A stretch of DNA of 64,000 nucleotides from Ophiodon elongatus (taxonomy: Eukaryota > Chordata > Actinopteri > Perciformes > Hexagrammidae): contig JACSYO010001581.1 in the NCBI GenBank assembly GCA_016806645.1, positions 372,001 through 436,000 on the forward strand, written 5' to 3'. The notes below the pieces were generated by a model. The model had not been told where the DNA came from, searched no databases, and worked only from the letters and a program-made list of their open reading frames with translations. Positions 48,957 to 61,439 of this stretch are shown one piece after another; position 1 is the first letter of the stretch, and every line of letters starts with the position of its first letter. The position numbers and the translations under genes are program-made.

Positions 48957-50940
48957 TGTGTTCTGTAAGCAGGATAGGAGAATAAATATTTACCATCTGT
49001 GGTGTTTTTCTTCTCCCCTCTCTCTCTCCACCCCGCAAAATTCCGGCACTTTTTTTTTTTTTTATCAGTGCTGGAGTTCAGCCATGGGCCTTTTTAATTT
49101 TCTGCTTTTGTGTTTTTAGCTGAGATTGACAGGCTGCTCTCTCCCTGGAGCATTGTTCTATTAATCTGTTTAATATGCTACAGAAACATTCGAGTGCCGG
49201 AACAGGCAGCCGGGTAATGGAAATCGCAGCAGGTAAAGGCGGGCTTGCATATCTGACGACTGGAGAGGGGGCAAGAGAGGCGCAATAGTCTGCTCGGCGT
49301 GGCGCGGTAATGGTGTTTGAAACCTCCACCCCACCTCCCCACCTCCCCACCTGATGACCTTGTATGGATAGACAGGCAGATGGACAGAGTGCGTCCCTTC
49401 AAATATTGTTGTTTGAAAGAAAATGGCTCTCCCCCTGTCGTTCAACATTTGCCGTCAGCCATCTCTCTCCATGTTCCTGTGCAGATTCTTCATAAGATGC
49501 ACAGTTAAAAGCAAGCCTCGCTGACTTCCTTCTATAAGCACTGAACTGGAGCGGCATGGGGGTAAGAGTGAGGCATGTGCATTGAGAAGTGACCGCCGGC
49601 TGAGCACTATACATTGAAAATGGTAAGTAAATGCCAATGTATAATTGTGCAACTCTCCCACCCCCCCACACTCCTTTTTCCTCCTCCCATTCCCTCCTGC
49701 TGAGGCAATGAGTTGTGGTTTAATTAACTCTGCCTTAATGGGTGCACAGCAAGACGGAGGTGGGGTGGAGGGGGGGTTGGAGGTCACAGGTTTGCAGCAT
49801 GTGGCGCTCCGTAACAGCGCTGTCCCCGTGAGATAAGCTGGAAACTGTTCACTTCCCTCAGACAAAAAGCGGTGCCCTGACATCCTGCCTGGGCTAAAGA
49901 CAGTGGACACTGTGCGGAGACAATGACAGTCCGGCTAGCAGGCTGAAGAGTGAATGGAGCGAGCGGAGCGCTAATGACATAAGAGCGAGATAAGTATGCA
50001 GAGGAATTCATCCTCAAAGCCTTTACAGTCTCACAGACAAGGTCTAACCTCGCTTTATCCCCCACGTTACGCAGGGAGCGTAATGTGCTGATACTCTGAC
50101 TTAGGTTAAGCTTTTGATCAGCCTGTTATCCCGGACTGGCCTGGGGATAAAAAACAAAGGAGTCACAACTGGATTTTCGGAGCGCGATGACACTAAGAGC
50201 AAAGAAATTCTGGGGGAAGGATTTGTCACTTTTGCTTTTCCCTGGACGGACAGAGAAGACCTCAAAAGACAGAAACACATGATATCTAGATGAATCATTA
50301 GTTCCTTTAACCACCATCGCCAATCATTCCCTGCAAAATAAGTCTCAAGTCAGATGACTGATTTTGAAGGCAGTTGAAAATTACACTTAATTCCAACAGA
50401 AGCTTTTAGTTCCAACTTTTAATGAGGTGAAACTCTGATCAAGACTCTCCACTTCTCACTCCATCCCATCACAGGTGTTGTCATAACACCATGTCCAACT
50501 CTGGGATGCTGGGAAAATGCTGCTGCCTGATATCTCCCCTGCCATGTTTGGCTCCATTAACACCAGCACTCTGCCTTTATCTCAGCCACGGAACTGAACC
50601 TGTATATCCACCATTACAAAAAAAAGCTACTGTGCCAAAAATAAATTAGAAGGCCTGATGAAAAGCGATTGGAAGAGAAGTTGCGAAGCTGCAAAGGGGC
50701 CTTAGATCAAAGCGAGCCACCGGTAATTAGAATACATGCTGAAGAGAAGCAGACATCTGCACAAATCAGGATTTTAGCTGGAAAATTACCTGTTGAGCTG
50801 TTCAAATAATAAATGAGAGCCATGTCTTCGTGAAGTGGGGAGACTGAGACGCGCAGCTCTGCAAAGTCAGGCTCACCGGTCGCCTTGCTTTCCCAAGGCA
50901 GCGTGACAGACATCCAAGGGAAGAAATAATCTCCCCTATT
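48401..50940. promoter_or_regulatory. Long repeat-poor GC-richer block, candidate regulatory cluster
   Basis: Apart from one (TG)n tract and one T run, 2.5 kb lacks transposon remnants, in contrast to both flanks. It holds segments with a CNE-like look: 48480-48690; 49085-49310 (GCTGAGATTGACAGGCTGCT, CATTGTTCTATTAATCTG); 49670-49760 (GTGGTTTAATTAACTCTGCC); 49840-50080; 50640-50920. Open frames on both strands (for example 49455-49910 minus) give no recognisable protein. Role is inferred. Confidence 0.35.
48924..48960. repeat. (TG)n microsatellite
   Basis: TG run with one GAG step, inside the repeat-poor block. Confidence 0.96.
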
Positions 50941-51639
50941 TTCAGTTTCTCTCTCTGTATTTCAGCCAGCTTTTGTGGTACTCTTTCTTTACCCCCGCCC
51001 CTTTCCCCAAGGACAATTTTCTTTTATGACTTTACTCGCTTTTTGAGCATCTTTTGTTGCTATCTGCCGTCTGTGCTGCCTCACACATTACATTCACAGC
51101 TCTTTTAGATATTATCTGTCATGGAGGACTTTTAGTTATCAGTGTAATGTCGCAAAAAACGCAACACGGGTCACTTATATCCACCAGCGCATAGTTTTTT
51201 TAATTATTTGTGGTAATTTGGTATACTCACCAAAACCACATGGGAGACAACTGATGGTTGCTTTCCCAGTGGTATTGTAGGCCTGAATTAAGACCACATT
51301 TCCCATGAGCTTTAAAGCATCCTTTCAGAAAAATGTGGACATCAATAATCTTTTCTTAAGTATTTTACTCCTTCTATCATCTACCATGTCCACAAACATC
51401 TAACCTTTAGCTTTGTTGTGCTTGTAAAACAATGCCCTCATTTTTGTTTATTTCTTTTAGAGTAAAATAAGCAGATTGATATCGAGCTGGAGTCCAGCTG
51501 GATGTTATTATAGCTTTACATAAAGGAAAATACACCCACCAGCCCCTCTAAATTTAACTAGTTAACGAGCATCTTGTTTATTTAATCCGAAAACTAAAAA
51601 GAAATTTCACTAAGAGTTCACAGCCGTGTTAGAGGTTCA
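50941..51639. other. Unassigned
   Basis: No feature recognised. Confidence 0.4.
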
Positions 51640-52045
51640 AAGGAACAGCGGTGCTTTCGCTGCAAAAGTCAACATGCTTTTCACAGTGACAATGCCAACA
51701 TGCTGATGTTTAGCACGTATTATGTTTACAATGTTCAATATCTTAGTTTAGTATAGCTTTGCAAATTAGCACTGAACACAAAGTCCAGTTGAGGCTGACA
51801 GGAATGTCATTAGTTTTTGCAGGTATTTGGTCCTAAAGCAAAGTATTGGACAAAGTGACATTCTGACCTCATGGTGGCACGAGAGGAAACGAAAAGGATC
51901 ACCAAAGTTATTTCAATTCATCTGGAGGGGAACATTAATGTGTTAACCATTTCATGGCAATCTGTCCAAAAGTTGTTGAGGTATTTCCCTCTAGACCAAA
52001 GTGGTGGACCGACAGACTGACCATCATTGCCAATGTTAGAACTAC
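51640..52045 (+). repeat. High-copy teleost interspersed repeat
   Basis: GACAATGCCAACATGCTGAT, GTTTAGCACG, then much later TTTCATGGCAATCTGTCCAA, AAGTTGTTGAGGTATTTCCC, GACCAAAGTGGTGGACCGAC and CTGCTAGCAGGGCT. The order and spacing fit a well-remembered percomorph repeat. A piece of the same family is at 3935-4020. Confidence 0.75.
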
Positions 52046-52189
52046 ACTGCTAGCAGGGCTTAAAATACCTCTTGTATTGAAGGGAACTTATTTTTCTATT
52101 ATGTGCTCACAATTTCTGAAACTCATTCTATGATGCGCATGTTGGAGCTCAATTGAATCCACATGAAAAGTGTTCTGTCAGTACAATCT

Positions 52190-52370
52190 GTTCCCTTCGT
52201 CCAGCGATGTCCAATCCATCGAGGCACACTGAGACAGATCTTTGCACTCCCTGTCCAAGCAGGAGATAGCAATCACACACTATAAAACACCAGCGACCTG
52301 CTGCTCATCTCCATTTAGAACTTAGAGGACTAACTCTTAGAACAGGAGTTACATCCAGTAACTACATTTT
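52190..52370. repeat. Possible DIRS-like terminal or untranslated fragment
   Basis: CCAGCGATGTCCAATCCATC, GAGGCACACTGAGACAG, then AACTTAGAGGACTAACTCTT and AGTTACATCCAGTAACT. These words resemble sequences I associate with ends of teleost DIRS-type elements, but the memory is weak and no coding part is adjacent. Confidence 0.25.
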
Positions 52371-53204
52371 CTTTTTCATCCACTTTGTACATGCTGCTCC
52401 CTCTAAAGGGATACGCTATTGGTAACCAGCGGAGGCGAAGGCGGTTAGGTATGTGATGCATCCTCAGCTGTGCCCGAATCCATGCACATGGAAGCTAAGA
52501 GGCCAAGTACCTGAGCATCGCCTAGGGTTCCCACAGCCATAACCACATGCCTTTAAGCTTGAAGCGGGACCTGACCTAAGTGTGTAAATCTGAACCTGAT
52601 GGTGCCTCCACAAATGTTGCACCAAGTGAGACATACAATCAGACGTTGTATCCCTGAGGTATGACATCACAAAGGTAGAGATGGGAGACAATGTCTGCAG
52701 ATTATCCCACTGGGAACCAGGCTACAGGTAGAAGGCCACAGTCGGTGACCCTTACATCGCATCACAAGTGGATATTTCCGAGCAGTGAATCAGAGAAGTG
52801 AAGTGAAAACACCCCTAAGGTGCAACTATTGTCAAACAGGCCTGCAGAGAGAGAAAGTGTCTTGTACGTCCTGGAAGTAGAGGAGGGTCATGGCCAGGGG
52901 CCCATACTGCATGAGAACCAGGAAGAACACTAGGCAATGAACGACGGGATGGAGTTATTTGAAAAAAAAGCCTGTTAGAGGGCGTAGCACGTATAAAACA
53001 AAACTCAGTTACAGATAGTGACCACAAAGCAGTTCTAAACAAGGCTCACTTCCCCGTTTTTACAGGATCTCAAACAAAATTAAACTTCATGTTTCAGACT
53101 GAAAACCAGCGTTTTGCTTTGCAGCTGCGAGAAAGCAGTTTAGTTCCACCCATCCAGGAAGTTGGTAGGTCACATTACTCATCACCAGTTAGCCAATGCA
53201 GAAA
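52371..53204. other. Unassigned
   Basis: No gene or repeat recognised. It may continue the fragment just upstream. Confidence 0.35.
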
Positions 53205-53710
53205 ACTTATACCCATAGCCTGTAAATAAGAAGTGGACGTAGTCATCGTGACATCACTCATTGGTTTGTGGATTGCCGTTGTAAAGCCTCAAGTTCGATG
53301 CTTTCACCGTCTCCATCTTGGATTACAGCCTTCGCCATATTGTTTTTTTGCTACCAATGAACAGAAGTGACCATATTTGAAATGCGGAGGAGTGACGTAG
53401 AGACTCGGTATATGGCTCTGGTAAGCAGCAGCAACCTGTCAATCATAGTAGGCCCGCCCTAAAGCATCCCCTGCTTTATGGTCTGTTTGACTCTAAATGG
53501 ACCATAATTTACTAAATGAACATCATGCTGTATTGAAGAAGACTTGAAACTAGAGATTGAGACATAAACTCATGTTTACAATGTTTACTGAGGGAATAAA
53601 TCAAGAGAGAAGTGGAGTCATTTTCTCATAGACTTCTATACAATCTGATTTTATTTTTGCAACCGTAGGAGTCACCCCCTGCTGTTCAGTAGAGAGAATG
53701 CAAGTTTTTA
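53205..53710 (+). repeat. Interspersed repeat family B, copy 2 (most complete)
   Basis: Runs from CCTGTAAATAAGAAGTGGAC through CATCACTCATTGGTTTGTGG, CTCCATCTTGG, CGCCCTAAAGCATCCCCTGC, TTTATGGTCTGTTTGACTCT, ATGTTTACTGAGGGAATAAA to TCATAGACTTCTATACAATC and GAGTCACCCCCTGCTG. Copies 1 (14890-15320, inverted), 3 (39178-39285) and 4 (58882-59060) match parts of it. Confidence 0.85.
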
Positions 53711-54193
53711 GACACTTCAGTATCAGCTTCACTTGGCAGAACCAGAGCTTGCCACCTGCTCATACCTGGCTAACCAGTATACAACAGAGCAATACGTGCA
53801 AATGCCCAAGACATCATTGTACCAGTCCATATTTAAAAATACATTTGAAACTAAAATTAATTTTAAATGAGACTAAAATAATGTTAATATAATTTTTTTG
53901 ATTTCTCGCATGTTAATACAACCATTTCTGCAAACCTTGTGCTCGCACTAAAATTGAACAACTAATGTAGAAATACCACGTGGTGAAGATAAAATCTTCT
54001 TTCACTTGAAGATCAGCTGTTTGGTTTCTGTCTGAATGCCTTTTCAGTCACATGCACACACTGTAAACTTACCCACAGACTCTCAGAGAGTATTTACAAA
54101 CTTATGTGAAGTCACTGTTGAAGGTAGAAATGAACCACAGCACTGTTGTTTCACAATGACTTGACTTTGCCTCCCAGGCATTGTTGTGGATAC
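53711..54193. other. Unassigned
   Basis: No feature recognised. Confidence 0.4.
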
Positions 54194-54218
54194 CAGTGTG
54201 TGTGTGTGTGTGTTACCA

Positions 54219-54246
<28 letters not shown>
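54194..54246. repeat. (TG)n microsatellite with internal duplication
   Basis: Two TG runs each preceded by TACCAG, suggesting a slippage duplication of the left edge. Confidence 0.95.
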
Positions 54247-54249
<3 letters not shown>

Positions 54250-57200
54250 TTTATTTGTGCATGGTGTTTGCAGTGGCGGACCGAGACTCGGCGTGCTGTA
54301 AATGTCACCCGTCATCAGGCGTTTGTGCAGCGTGTGCCCTTGTAGAAAGGGGAAAGTGCCGATGTTGCAGATCCCAGCCTTTGATTTAGACACGAAAGGC
54401 AGACCGGCAGCAAACGCACTGAGGCGTGAAGGTAAATTCCCATAATTCACAGCTGAAAGGTTAGCCAGTGGTGCGCTTTGCTCCTCCCTCATGTTAGTTG
54501 CTAACAAATGTCACCTGATTGAAATAAGCACACTTATACATTTTGTGTGTGTGAGTGTGTGTTTGGTGGCACACCTCCTCTAAAACTGATATACTGTGTT
54601 TTGTCAGAGGCTCTCATACAGAGTAAATCTGCAGTGTTGGTCTGCATCAGCACAGACGTCGTCCTGTGGCAGCTTCAGTCAGCCAGTTCATGAACACTAC
54701 AAGGGCAGTGATACGTGTTCTCCACAGACACACTCCCCACCAAAGAGCATTAAGGTCAATACAATCACCTTCACCGTAGTTTGTTATTGTCCCTTTTTAA
54801 TAAGGACAGTCTCTGCAGAAGTGCATAAGATCAGGACCCACAGGTGGGTCGCAGGGAGATTTCATTAGGGTTGTCAAAACGAATTTTCAGAAGTTCTTCC
54901 ATGGTCTGTTATTTAACATTTCTATCTGCAGTACACCTTTGAGCCACATGAGGGAGCCTGAATGTTCGTATTGTTCTGATAATTGTAGCATTCTTATAAC
55001 ATAAAATCTAATATAAAAGACTCACGTTTGTTTTTCTCTCATGAGAGGGAATAAACAAGAGCCTGTTTACTAAATCATAAAGTATTAAACTTGTGAATCA
55101 AATCAAAACAAAGTTGTGATCTCCTCTAACCTCGATCTCTCATATATGATAATGTGGGAATAGCAGTAAAAACATAAATTATCTTTTTTGATGATTTATA
55201 AATAAGGCCTAATTTGAATCACGATGGTTTGACTTTTCTTTTTTTTTTTTTTAAATGAGCCTCCAGAATATTTTTTGTAAAACACTAGAGAACCTTTACA
55301 TCAGTAGGGAGTTTATCTGTCAATATCATTTTCGGACAACATGAAAGCTCTAGCAGCAATTATTTGTACTCATTAGTTAACAGCAATTTCACCACAATTG
55401 GATACAAAAAAGCCAATTTACTGTAAAAGGTGTTATTACTGGAAGTCGACTTAAAACGACGCGTCGATCTTATTCTTATCCATATTTTTTGCAATTTGTC
55501 TGTTGCTGTTACTCGCACGGCAATCGTGGAAGCCAAGCCGGAGAGAAGACATGTTGAAAAGATGCACAGCCAGTGTGACATGAAGCGTAAGAAGTTTGTG
55601 TCTGGTAATGTCTTTGATGACCAGAGTACATATGAACAGGTTTAAAACCATCACAGCCACTGGAACTGTACGGTGATGTGCAGCTGTTGTGGTTTTGCAC
55701 TTCACTTGCCATCATGCGTAACTCAGTGACCGGAGCAGTCACACTGTTCTCCTGACCTGGTCAATGACACTGCGAACATTGTTTTCTGGCAAAGCTATTC
55801 AAGTAATTTAATTGGTCTCTCCAGTGTAATTTTTGCCCAATGCCTTGGCCTCAGTTACTTACCAAAATGACGATAAACCAATTCAAAACATACCCTGGGA
55901 AATGTATGACACCACAAACGTGTTTCTCAGCCTTTGTCTGAGAACAACGATGTAAAGGTTCAAACTTGTTTAGTTGACTTACGTGTTATGCACGTGGAGA
56001 GAAGAGCAACACGTGCTTTAATTTTAAGAAAATGTCACTGATGATTAGTTGAATTCTCACAGAAGAATGTGAACACAGACAGAAGCAGTTTTCTAATTCT
56101 GCTCCTTTTATTTCTCCTGCTCACCCCGCCTTTCTCTCCTGGAGCTAAATGAATATCCCCCCCACACAATTGAAAAAACAGCATAAATTTTACATGACAG
56201 CCCCCTGGTTCATTACGGCCCATGAGTTATTAGCTAATTTGCGGCCGTGAAATTTCTAACCACTATGAGTGAACTGAGGTGTCAAGAGTTCGCTAAATGT
56301 GGTGCGTGGAATTTGATGTTTGATAGCACCTTCTGGATAGGAGCACAACGTGTGCGTATGAGTATGGTTGGAGATATGCAGGGATGTAGTTTAAGGAACA
56401 CAGTGTATCACAAAGTGATACAATCTTCGTCACTACATCCATGCCTCATGGTACTGTGTATCAAACAGATTGGAATTCTAACAAAATTATAATACACATT
56501 AGGGTTTAGTATCAGGTCATGATAATGAAAAAAATGAAAATGTACTGCCTATGGTCATAAAGACTCTTCTTATCGACAATCTAAACAAAGTCTAAACACA
56601 TTATTTAGGCTCGTGGAAGTATTGAGAAAGAAATAAAGAATTCAACAAGGAGATGAATCCGTCTTTTAGCGCCACCATCAGGCCAATTCTCCATTTCTAT
56701 ATAAGACATATCCCAATAGGCGGATTGACATGTTTAATGCGGAATGTTATTCGTTAACTGTTGAGTTCTTAAGCAGTTGTCAATTTCCAGAGGAATTATT
56801 CCTTAATAAAAGGAATCTCTGTCCTTCATGTACGTGGAATCATATGACGTTACGCAGAAGTTCAGTCAGAACGACTCTCATTCATTCACACATTTCTCTG
56901 TCGCTCAGGCTTCCATCAGTTGACTATGTGCTTTCAAACCAACCAGATTTTGCCATGGGCTCCATAAGCCAATCACATCGTTACTGTCAAACTTTAAATA
57001 AGGCTGTTCTCCTCTCTACTGTCGTTTGTCATGTTAGTATAAAAGAACCCATTCAGCTCCAGTCTTCACCACCTCAGTGCACAAGGTCTCTTCCACTGAG
57101 CTCATCAGAAGTCCTGCTCCACATCCCGTCAACCAGATTTTTAGCCAACTCTCTTTACAGCTTCACCATCACCAGCAGTGTCTTGACTCCATCAGGGGGA

Positions 57201-57439
57201 ACTAACCACATCATCACAACCCCCAAATATGACTACTACTCTTATCCCTAACCCTAGCCAGCCAGATGGTTTGTTACAGAGCTGTTCTCATTCAGCTTTC
57301 GTAGCTATACCTACACAAAATCATGTAATCCACGTAATCATTCAACAGAAAGTATGAAGACCCCAAAAACCTTCACAGGGTGGGTGGGAACATTGGTGAA
57401 TGGGCCAAACAAAAACAGGCTTTCACCCAAGAGAACTTG
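54247..57439. other. Unassigned, no gene recognised
   Basis: Mostly AT-rich. The 173-codon frame at 56730-57251 is the longest in the window without obvious low complexity, but has no recognisable domain, signal peptide or conserved pattern. The DNA under it reads like an interspersed repeat. Confidence 0.4.
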
Positions 57440-57660
57440 TGTTTGTTGTCTGTGTGAAACTTGAGGTCAACATTGATTTATTTGTCACGTAACTTCCATA
57501 CTTAAGTAACGCCACTTATGTGGTTATTTGAACCCAAACCGCGATCTTTTCCTAAACCGAACTAAGTTGTTTCCTGTGAGGACGGAAGTTTATTTTGAAA
57601 AGACTGTATGCATGTAACGAGCGTAAAATGACACGTGTTGCTGGACTTCTGTCGGAAAAC
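57440..57660 (-). repeat. Family A copy
   Basis: GTCACGTAACTTCCATACTT, CCACTTATG, CGCGATCTTTTCCTAAACCG, then AAGTTTATTTTGAAAAGACT and TGCATGTAACGAGCG. Matches 42095-42200 and, in its last part, 5115-5165. Confidence 0.75.
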
Positions 57661-58444
57661 GCACAAAGGTTTTTCGTAAGATCGTTTAGTCTTCCCTCTT
57701 TTGTGCCTTTTGTTTGGGGAACTAACCTCTTTAATGTGGCGCTTAAAAATGAATTCATGAAGCCCTGGACTTATACTAATACACACATGACGGACCTGAA
57801 TTTTTCCTCTTGGTTTATCTTATTTTCTCACTACTTTGCGGCTGAAGGCCTATTAGTTTCTTCCAGTCCTCCCCAGGACTCCTCCTGCAGCAGAAGCCAG
57901 CTCGCTGCACTCTCTGTGGAGCTTCAACTTCTTCTTTCCATTTCATGGCAGATTGCAACCATTGCTTTTGAGGACACATACTTCCCCCCACTTTAGTGGT
58001 GGCATTGTTGCATCTATGAGTCTAGCAGTTCTTCAAAATAAAATTCCTCCGTTTCTTTCATGTTCATATTGAGTTGGGGTTGTGTCTTCTGTCTCTCCCC
58101 CCAACCCTCTAAACCTACGCCTATTGGACAGACTGTTCTGTTACTTCCCCATCTTCTCCCTGTCTTCTCTTCAGAAACCTGCATGTGGGTCTGTGGGCTT
58201 TAGAGAAAAAAGTACAAGTGTGTTGAGGTAAAACCCTCCCGGTCTTCCGAGGTGAGAAACAAAAGAAACAGTGCTGTATGCAGGCCCAGTGTCCCGCTGT
58301 GGGAAAAGCTTAGCAGCAGCTCAGGTCAGCGAGGTGAGGGCTGTTCGGCTCGGCTGCTGCCCGGGGCCGACCTCACTGCTGCCAGCCTTCTAGGAAATTA
58401 CAGCAGGGGCCGAGAAACAGCTCCCACTCCCATGGCTCTCTGCA

Positions 58445-58445
<1 letters not shown>
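57661..58445. other. Unassigned; GC-richer near 58250-58440
   Basis: No gene recognised. 58250-58440 is repeat-poor with CpG-containing words and might be a conserved block. Confidence 0.3.

Positions 58446-58529
<84 letters not shown>
58446..58529. repeat. (AC)n microsatellite, 84 bp
   Basis: Uninterrupted AC run of 42 units. Confidence 0.98.
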
Positions 58530-58533
<4 letters not shown>

Positions 58534-58881
58534 TGAGACTGTAACCAAGTAGCCATGTGCACCAAAAAAATTCAAGCCAGCATTTACACATATATATCAG
58601 AGGAAAAGGCACGTGAGATCAAAATATAAAAAAAAAGTAACTGGTTGAAATTTGCCATTAACAAATCAATATAATTTATAAATTAGTTTTCTCTTGTTTG
58701 GAAATATAAATCTGTGATTGAAATTCTGATTAAAATGCTACAACACCAACACCCGCAGAGCTGGCAAGGAAGTGGTGCTGGAGGCTGGAGGACGGGTTTC
58801 TGCTGTCCTCCTTTAGGGTGGGACCACTTTTATCAAATCAATGGAATCCATCTCTTTCATGCCAATCTGTGACTGGCTAAA
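58530..58881. other. Unassigned AT-rich sequence
   Basis: No feature recognised. Confidence 0.4.
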
Positions 58882-59060
58882 TTTGTTTGCCTAAAAATGT
58901 CTTATTCAGCATGCGATAGGACTTAGCTCCTCCCTCTCGTGTCACTTCTGGTTGCAAAAAAACAAGATGGCGACAGCCAATCATGTTGTAGCAGCCCTCA
59001 AAGACCAATGAAGCAGTCTATCGCCAAAACCACAGACTGTGCTTTTGTTACTACCATCTC
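58882..59060 (-). repeat. Interspersed repeat family B, copy 4
   Basis: GTTTGCCTAAAAATGTCTTA, TTCAGCATGCGATAGGACTT, AGCTCCTCCCTC, AACAAGATGGCGACAGCCAA. The first part matches 15225-15275; the AAGATGG part is the reverse of CCATCTTGG in copy 2. Confidence 0.75.
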
Positions 59061-59912
59061 TCCATAAGGCGAATGGATCCTCAAACCTTACACTTCAACT
59101 GGACTTGGTCTATACTGGTGACATTTAACCTGCAACCATCTTGGGGAAATGGTGTTTTTTAAAGGCCAATAAAATCAAAAATGGATCCTCTTCTGGTATT
59201 ATTAAAACAAAATAAAAAATAATCTTATACATTCAATCTGGACAAAGCCTTGAGGAAGAAGTTACATCAGAGCTTAGTATGGCTTTGTTGAATCATTATG
59301 ACTAGCATTGCACTTAATATACCTGTAATATACCAAGCAAATCTACCTGGACCATTACTGGACAATTCACCTGATTGGTTGAGCATGTTTAAAAATAGAT
59401 ACAAAGTTTGTCTGAATTTCTTTGGTATGCCTTTGCATAACTCTCTTCAGTTATTCCTCCCACACAAGTAAACTACACAACGACTTAACTACATGATGGT
59501 AAGGATTATTATTGAATGGTACATCATAAACATGCCACAAACACAACTTCCTAACTTCCAAACTAAAAACGTTTGGGCACATGGAGGATTTTTTTGTTGT
59601 TGATTTACTTCTGGATTGACTTTCTGGACCAGCATCTCGTGATACCCTCTCCATCCCTTTGTTTCTAAGTCTGAAACACTTTTCCCTGGCAAAGTCACGC
59701 TCTCACTCCGACTCTCTTTGCTCTGCTCCACAATCCCATTTCTTATCTGTGTCTGCCATGTTCAAGAGGACCTGGCAGCTTAGCTCAATCCTTTGAAAAC
59801 ACTGATATTAAAAGAGAGAGATGCTGAGAAGAAAGATGGTGACAAAGCCCACCTCACCCCTCCCCAGCCCTCACCCTCATTTACCCTGTCTGAACCTTCT
59901 GTCCTGTTAGCA
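59061..59912. other. Unassigned
   Basis: No feature recognised. Confidence 0.4.
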
Positions 59913-59945
59913 GGTGTGTGCATGTGTGTGTGCATGTGTGTGTTT
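59913..59945. repeat. (TG)n with CATG interruptions
   Basis: Short GT runs separated by GCATG steps. Confidence 0.9.
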
Positions 59946-60040
59946 GCTTCCTCCAAACCACCACTCATACGTACACAATGTCACATGTGCACACATATAA
60001 TTCTGAAAATACTATTGAATTCATTGCCATTGTTGTTCTG

Positions 60041-60044
<4 letters not shown>

Positions 60045-60086
<42 letters not shown>

Positions 60087-60105
60087 ACACACACACACAC
60101 ACACA
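60045..60105. repeat. (CA)n microsatellite
   Basis: CA run with one TA step. Confidence 0.97.
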
Positions 60106-60287
60106 GAAGCAAGCACACACGTTGGAAGAAACATTAATCCTCCAATCTACATAGGCACTAGTCGCCCCAGGGGCTGGGGGGGAGGGAGGGGGAGGCTCTC
60201 AGCATGCCGTGTGATCTCACATTGTTTTGCTAAAATTGCAGCCTCTGATGATGGGAATTTCATTTTGCCACCGCACGAAGCAGATGC
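60106..60287. other. Short non-repetitive island before the purine tract
   Basis: After a G-rich run (60172-60194), 60195-60285 is ordinary balanced sequence (GATCTCACATTGTTTTGC, GATGATGGGAATTTCATTTT). It could be conserved but nothing proves it. Confidence 0.3.
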
Positions 60288-61212
60288 GAGGGAGGAGAGA
60301 AGGGGAATGATGAGAGAGAGAGGGAAAGATGTGGGGGAGAGCGAGGAAAGGAGGTAAGGAAAATGAAGGGGAGAGGGAAGGAAAGAGATGTGGGAGTACA
60401 CTGGGGGAAAGAGAGGGAAATGAGCAAAGGAAAGATCACAAGCAGAGGCGATTGAAATGCAGGAAAGGGGATGACCAAAAAAGGGAAAGAAGGGAGTGAA
60501 GGAAAAAGGGAAGAGGGGAGGTAAGGAGAAAATATATGGGGAGGTGAAGGATGTAGGACTGGAGGCAAGGAAGGAAGGGAAGGGGAAGCTCTGGGAAGTT
60601 CCAGGAAAGCAGAAGGGAAAGAGATAGAGGATGTAGGAAAATAGAGAGCAAACGAGAGAGGAAAAGGATGAAAGGGGCTGATGAAAGGAAGAAAGTATAA
60701 GGAAAAGTAAAAGTATAAGAGGAAAAGGATAGGGAGGTTCAGGCAAGAGTTAAAGGAGGTAGGGCTGAAGGGAAGGAAGGAAAGAACAAAGGGATAAGAG
60801 GTAATGAATGGAGGAAAAGTGGAGCAGAGGAAGAGAAAAGTCATAGAAAAGGAGGAAAAAGTGTGAATGGAAGGAAGTGAGAATGGAAGGAAGGAAAGAG
60901 AAGAAGGAAATCTCAGTTAGGTGGGAGAGAAGCAAATAGAGCAAAAGATGGAAAATAAATAATAGAAAAGGAGGGAAAAGTGAGGGATGAGGTAGGAACA
61001 GAGGGGAGGACTGAAAGGAAGGAAAACTCAGGTGAGAGTGGCGGGAAAGAGGTAAAGGATAAAGGCTGCAAAAGAGAGAGGGAAATGGGGAAAATGGTGA
61101 ATGACGAAGGGAAGGAAAGAGATGAGAGGGGAGCAGGAGGAAAAGAGGTGAAGGATGGAGCAAAGGAAGGAGGCTTGGGGGAAAGAGAGGAAAAGGAGGG
61201 AAGAGGGGGGAT
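60288..61212. repeat. Polypurine (GGAAAGGA-type) low-complexity tract, about 0.9 kb
   Basis: The plus strand is overwhelmingly A and G over about 925 bp, with degenerate AAGGAAGGAAAG and GAGGGAAA units and rare C or T. Minus-strand frames of 194-199 codons (60147-60844) rich in Ser, Pro, Leu and Phe come from this composition and are not genes. Such tracts can form triplex structures. Confidence 0.95.
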
Positions 61213-61439
61213 CAAGATAGGTCTCCCTCCTTCCTACCTATTTCCTGAACCTCCCTACCCTTTTCCCACTTTACTTCACCTCTTCTTCCCTTCCCTCCAG
61301 TTGGCCACCATGCTGACACGTCTCATCTCAGTACCGTGACTGTAGAATGAGGGCTACAACATGTTGTTGATCCACATGCAAGTGAATGTTATGCTAAAGT
61401 GATTGGCTCTCATCAGGCTCTAACCTGCAATGATGCTAG
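61213..61439. other. Unassigned; starts pyrimidine-rich
   Basis: 61226-61300 is C/T-rich directly after the purine tract, so strand bias switches at about 61220. Confidence 0.5.

Noticed and set aside
49100..49200. Exon after TTTTGTGTTTTTAG
   Set aside because: The acceptor looks good, but each frame hits a stop before any plausible donor, or gives no recognisable peptide.
49455..49910. 151-codon minus-strand frame
   Set aside because: No recognisable domain, overlaps other open frames and lies in a block that looks non-coding and GC-richer, where stops are rarer.
56730..57251. 173-codon plus-strand frame
   Set aside because: No domain, no convincing start context and no conserved pattern. 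The underlying DNA reads like an interspersed repeat, so I did not call a gene.
60147..60844. Two minus-strand open frames of 194-199 codons
   Set aside because: They are translations of the polypurine tract, rich only in Ser, Pro, Phe and Leu, with two overlapping frames open at once. This is composition, not coding.
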